Assembly: GCF_022884085.1 (NCBI RefSeq)
Contig: NZ_JAGGCS010000011.1
Location: forward strand, 120,789 to 184,788
Length of the DNA stretch: 64,000 bases
Reading direction: 5' to 3'
Origin: Paenirhizobium cremeum
GTDB lineage: Bacteria; Pseudomonadota; Alphaproteobacteria; Rhizobiales; Rhizobiaceae
Made by a program: the position numbers and the translations under genes. The first letter of the stretch is position 1; each line of letters starts with the position of its first letter. This document shows positions 63,535-64,000 of the stretch, one piece after another. The notes beneath the pieces were generated by a model that was given only the letters and a program-made list of their open reading frames with translations, was not told where the DNA came from and ran no database searches.

Positions 63535-63914
63535 ATATATAGGCCGACCGATCGGGAATATCGGCGGCACTGGCCCTTCCGAGGGGCGAGCGCTCATAGT
63601 CCGCCATCGGACAACACCGATGGCGCTTTCTAAGGACGTCGCCGCGAATGTTCGAGTTCGCATTGTGCGGCGATCCCTCTTTCTTTCATTCCACCCTGTT
63701 TCGCGGCCTGTTTTCCGTGTTCTGTTTCGTCGAAATGGACGTCTTCAGACAGGCTTGAAATCCAGGATTGCATTTCCTGGCCGGCAATCGTCCGGCTCGC
63801 CCGCAGGGAAAACCGGCTATCGTGGTGTGTAAGAGGCCGACGATAGAAGGGATTAGTTTTTTCTGTTGTTTTTCAGCGCCTTACAGAAAACGACAGTTTT
63901 TTGACAAAACCCTG
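63535..63914. other. Non-coding stretch upstream of the right-edge promoter
   Basis: No credible gene. The 70-residue open frame at 63620-63832 is arginine-rich and lacks a ribosome site. A second hairpin, CGCCATCGG-ACAACA-CCGATGGCG (63602-63625) with a CTTTCT tail, may be another terminator. From about 63850 the sequence becomes AT-rich with T-runs, like an UP element for the promoter that follows. Confidence 0.5.
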
Positions 63915-63943
63915 TTGACTGGCCAAAAAAGCGGTTCTATAAG
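63915..63943 (+). promoter_or_regulatory. Strong sigma-70 promoter at right edge, rrn-like
   Basis: TTGACT (63915-63920), 17-base spacer, TATAAG (63938-63943), with AT-rich DNA upstream. The following leader shows no ribosome site or ORF to the window end. In rhizobia such a promoter and G/C-rich leader are typical upstream of a 16S rRNA operon, but the gene itself is outside the window. Confidence 0.6.
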
Positions 63944-64000
63944 CCGCCTCACCGAACGAGAGGGCGGCGGCGCTGCTGGCGACGAAGTTCTTCGTTCTAA

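Noticed and set aside
63620..63832. A 70-codon open frame near the right end
   Set aside because: It is arginine/serine-rich, lacks a ribosome site, and begins within a hairpin; not credible as a gene.

Overview
The window is a GC-rich, densely coding stretch of an alphaproteobacterial chromosome, most likely a member of the Rhizobiaceae (Rhizobium/Agrobacterium/Ensifer-like). The indications are the glxABCD-glnT-purU block, an exopolysaccharide locus carrying an amino acid:[carrier protein] ligase module, an EcfG-type promoter (GGAAC-N16-CGTT), the long-type PurC, and GcvA-like LysR pairs. I see no insertion sequence, prophage, CRISPR array, tRNA or rRNA gene. A strong TTGACT-N17-TATAAG promoter fires out of the right edge.

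Layout. 1-4015: the 5' part of an alpha-2-macroglobulin-family protein, then a GntR regulator with a CynX-type MFS transporter. 4086-6303: a LysR regulator divergent from glutaryl-CoA dehydrogenase (gcdH). 6650-11340: a PAS protein, a small protein under a likely EcfG promoter, a lone receiver domain, riboflavin synthase, a phosphoribosyltransferase and a PfkB kinase. 11518-16806: PEP synthase divergent from exbB-exbD-tonB. 17436-18962: a fused APH-like/P-loop kinase. 19155-26661: a lysine/pipecolate module (amaB, amaA, LysR), a DUF3307 membrane protein, and a 973-residue kinase/LytM-like/class-III aminotransferase fusion resembling hydroxylysine kinase plus phospho-lyase. 26770-33220: purU-glnT-glxD-glxC-glxB-glxA, an N-methylglutamate-type C1/N block. 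33293-47263: a polysaccharide locus (Wzz/GumC-like protein with a suspected N-terminal frameshift, GT4, GumK-like GT70, Wzx flippase, tandem alpha/beta hydrolase, GH2 enzyme) running into a four-gene amino-acid carrier-protein module. 47454-50266: epmB-epmA and efp, the EF-P beta-lysylation system. 50387-54144: gabD-gabT with a divergent MerR-XRE-cupin regulator. 54263-61016: an RND efflux system with its TetR regulator. 61023-63495: purC, an orphan CbiM under a cobalamin riboswitch, and a small membrane protein.

How the parts fit. Several blocks converge on lysine-type carbon flow. AmaA/AmaB would make 2-aminoadipate from pipecolate. The kinase/phospho-lyase fusion could feed the same semialdehyde from hydroxylysine. 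GabT/GabD can act on 5-aminovalerate and glutarate semialdehyde as well as GABA. GcdH takes glutaryl-CoA to crotonyl-CoA. The gcdH and amaA promoters each have a divergent LysR gene, and the two LysR proteins are close paralogues. The most unusual content is the carrier-protein module (aminoacyl:CP ligase, carrier protein, acyl-CoA-dehydrogenase-like flavoprotein without the usual catalytic glutamate, DUF1839) next to polysaccharide genes. It suggests that an amino-acid-derived thioester is oxidised and perhaps used to decorate a glycan. All functional calls come from reading motifs in the translated sequence; no database search was run.
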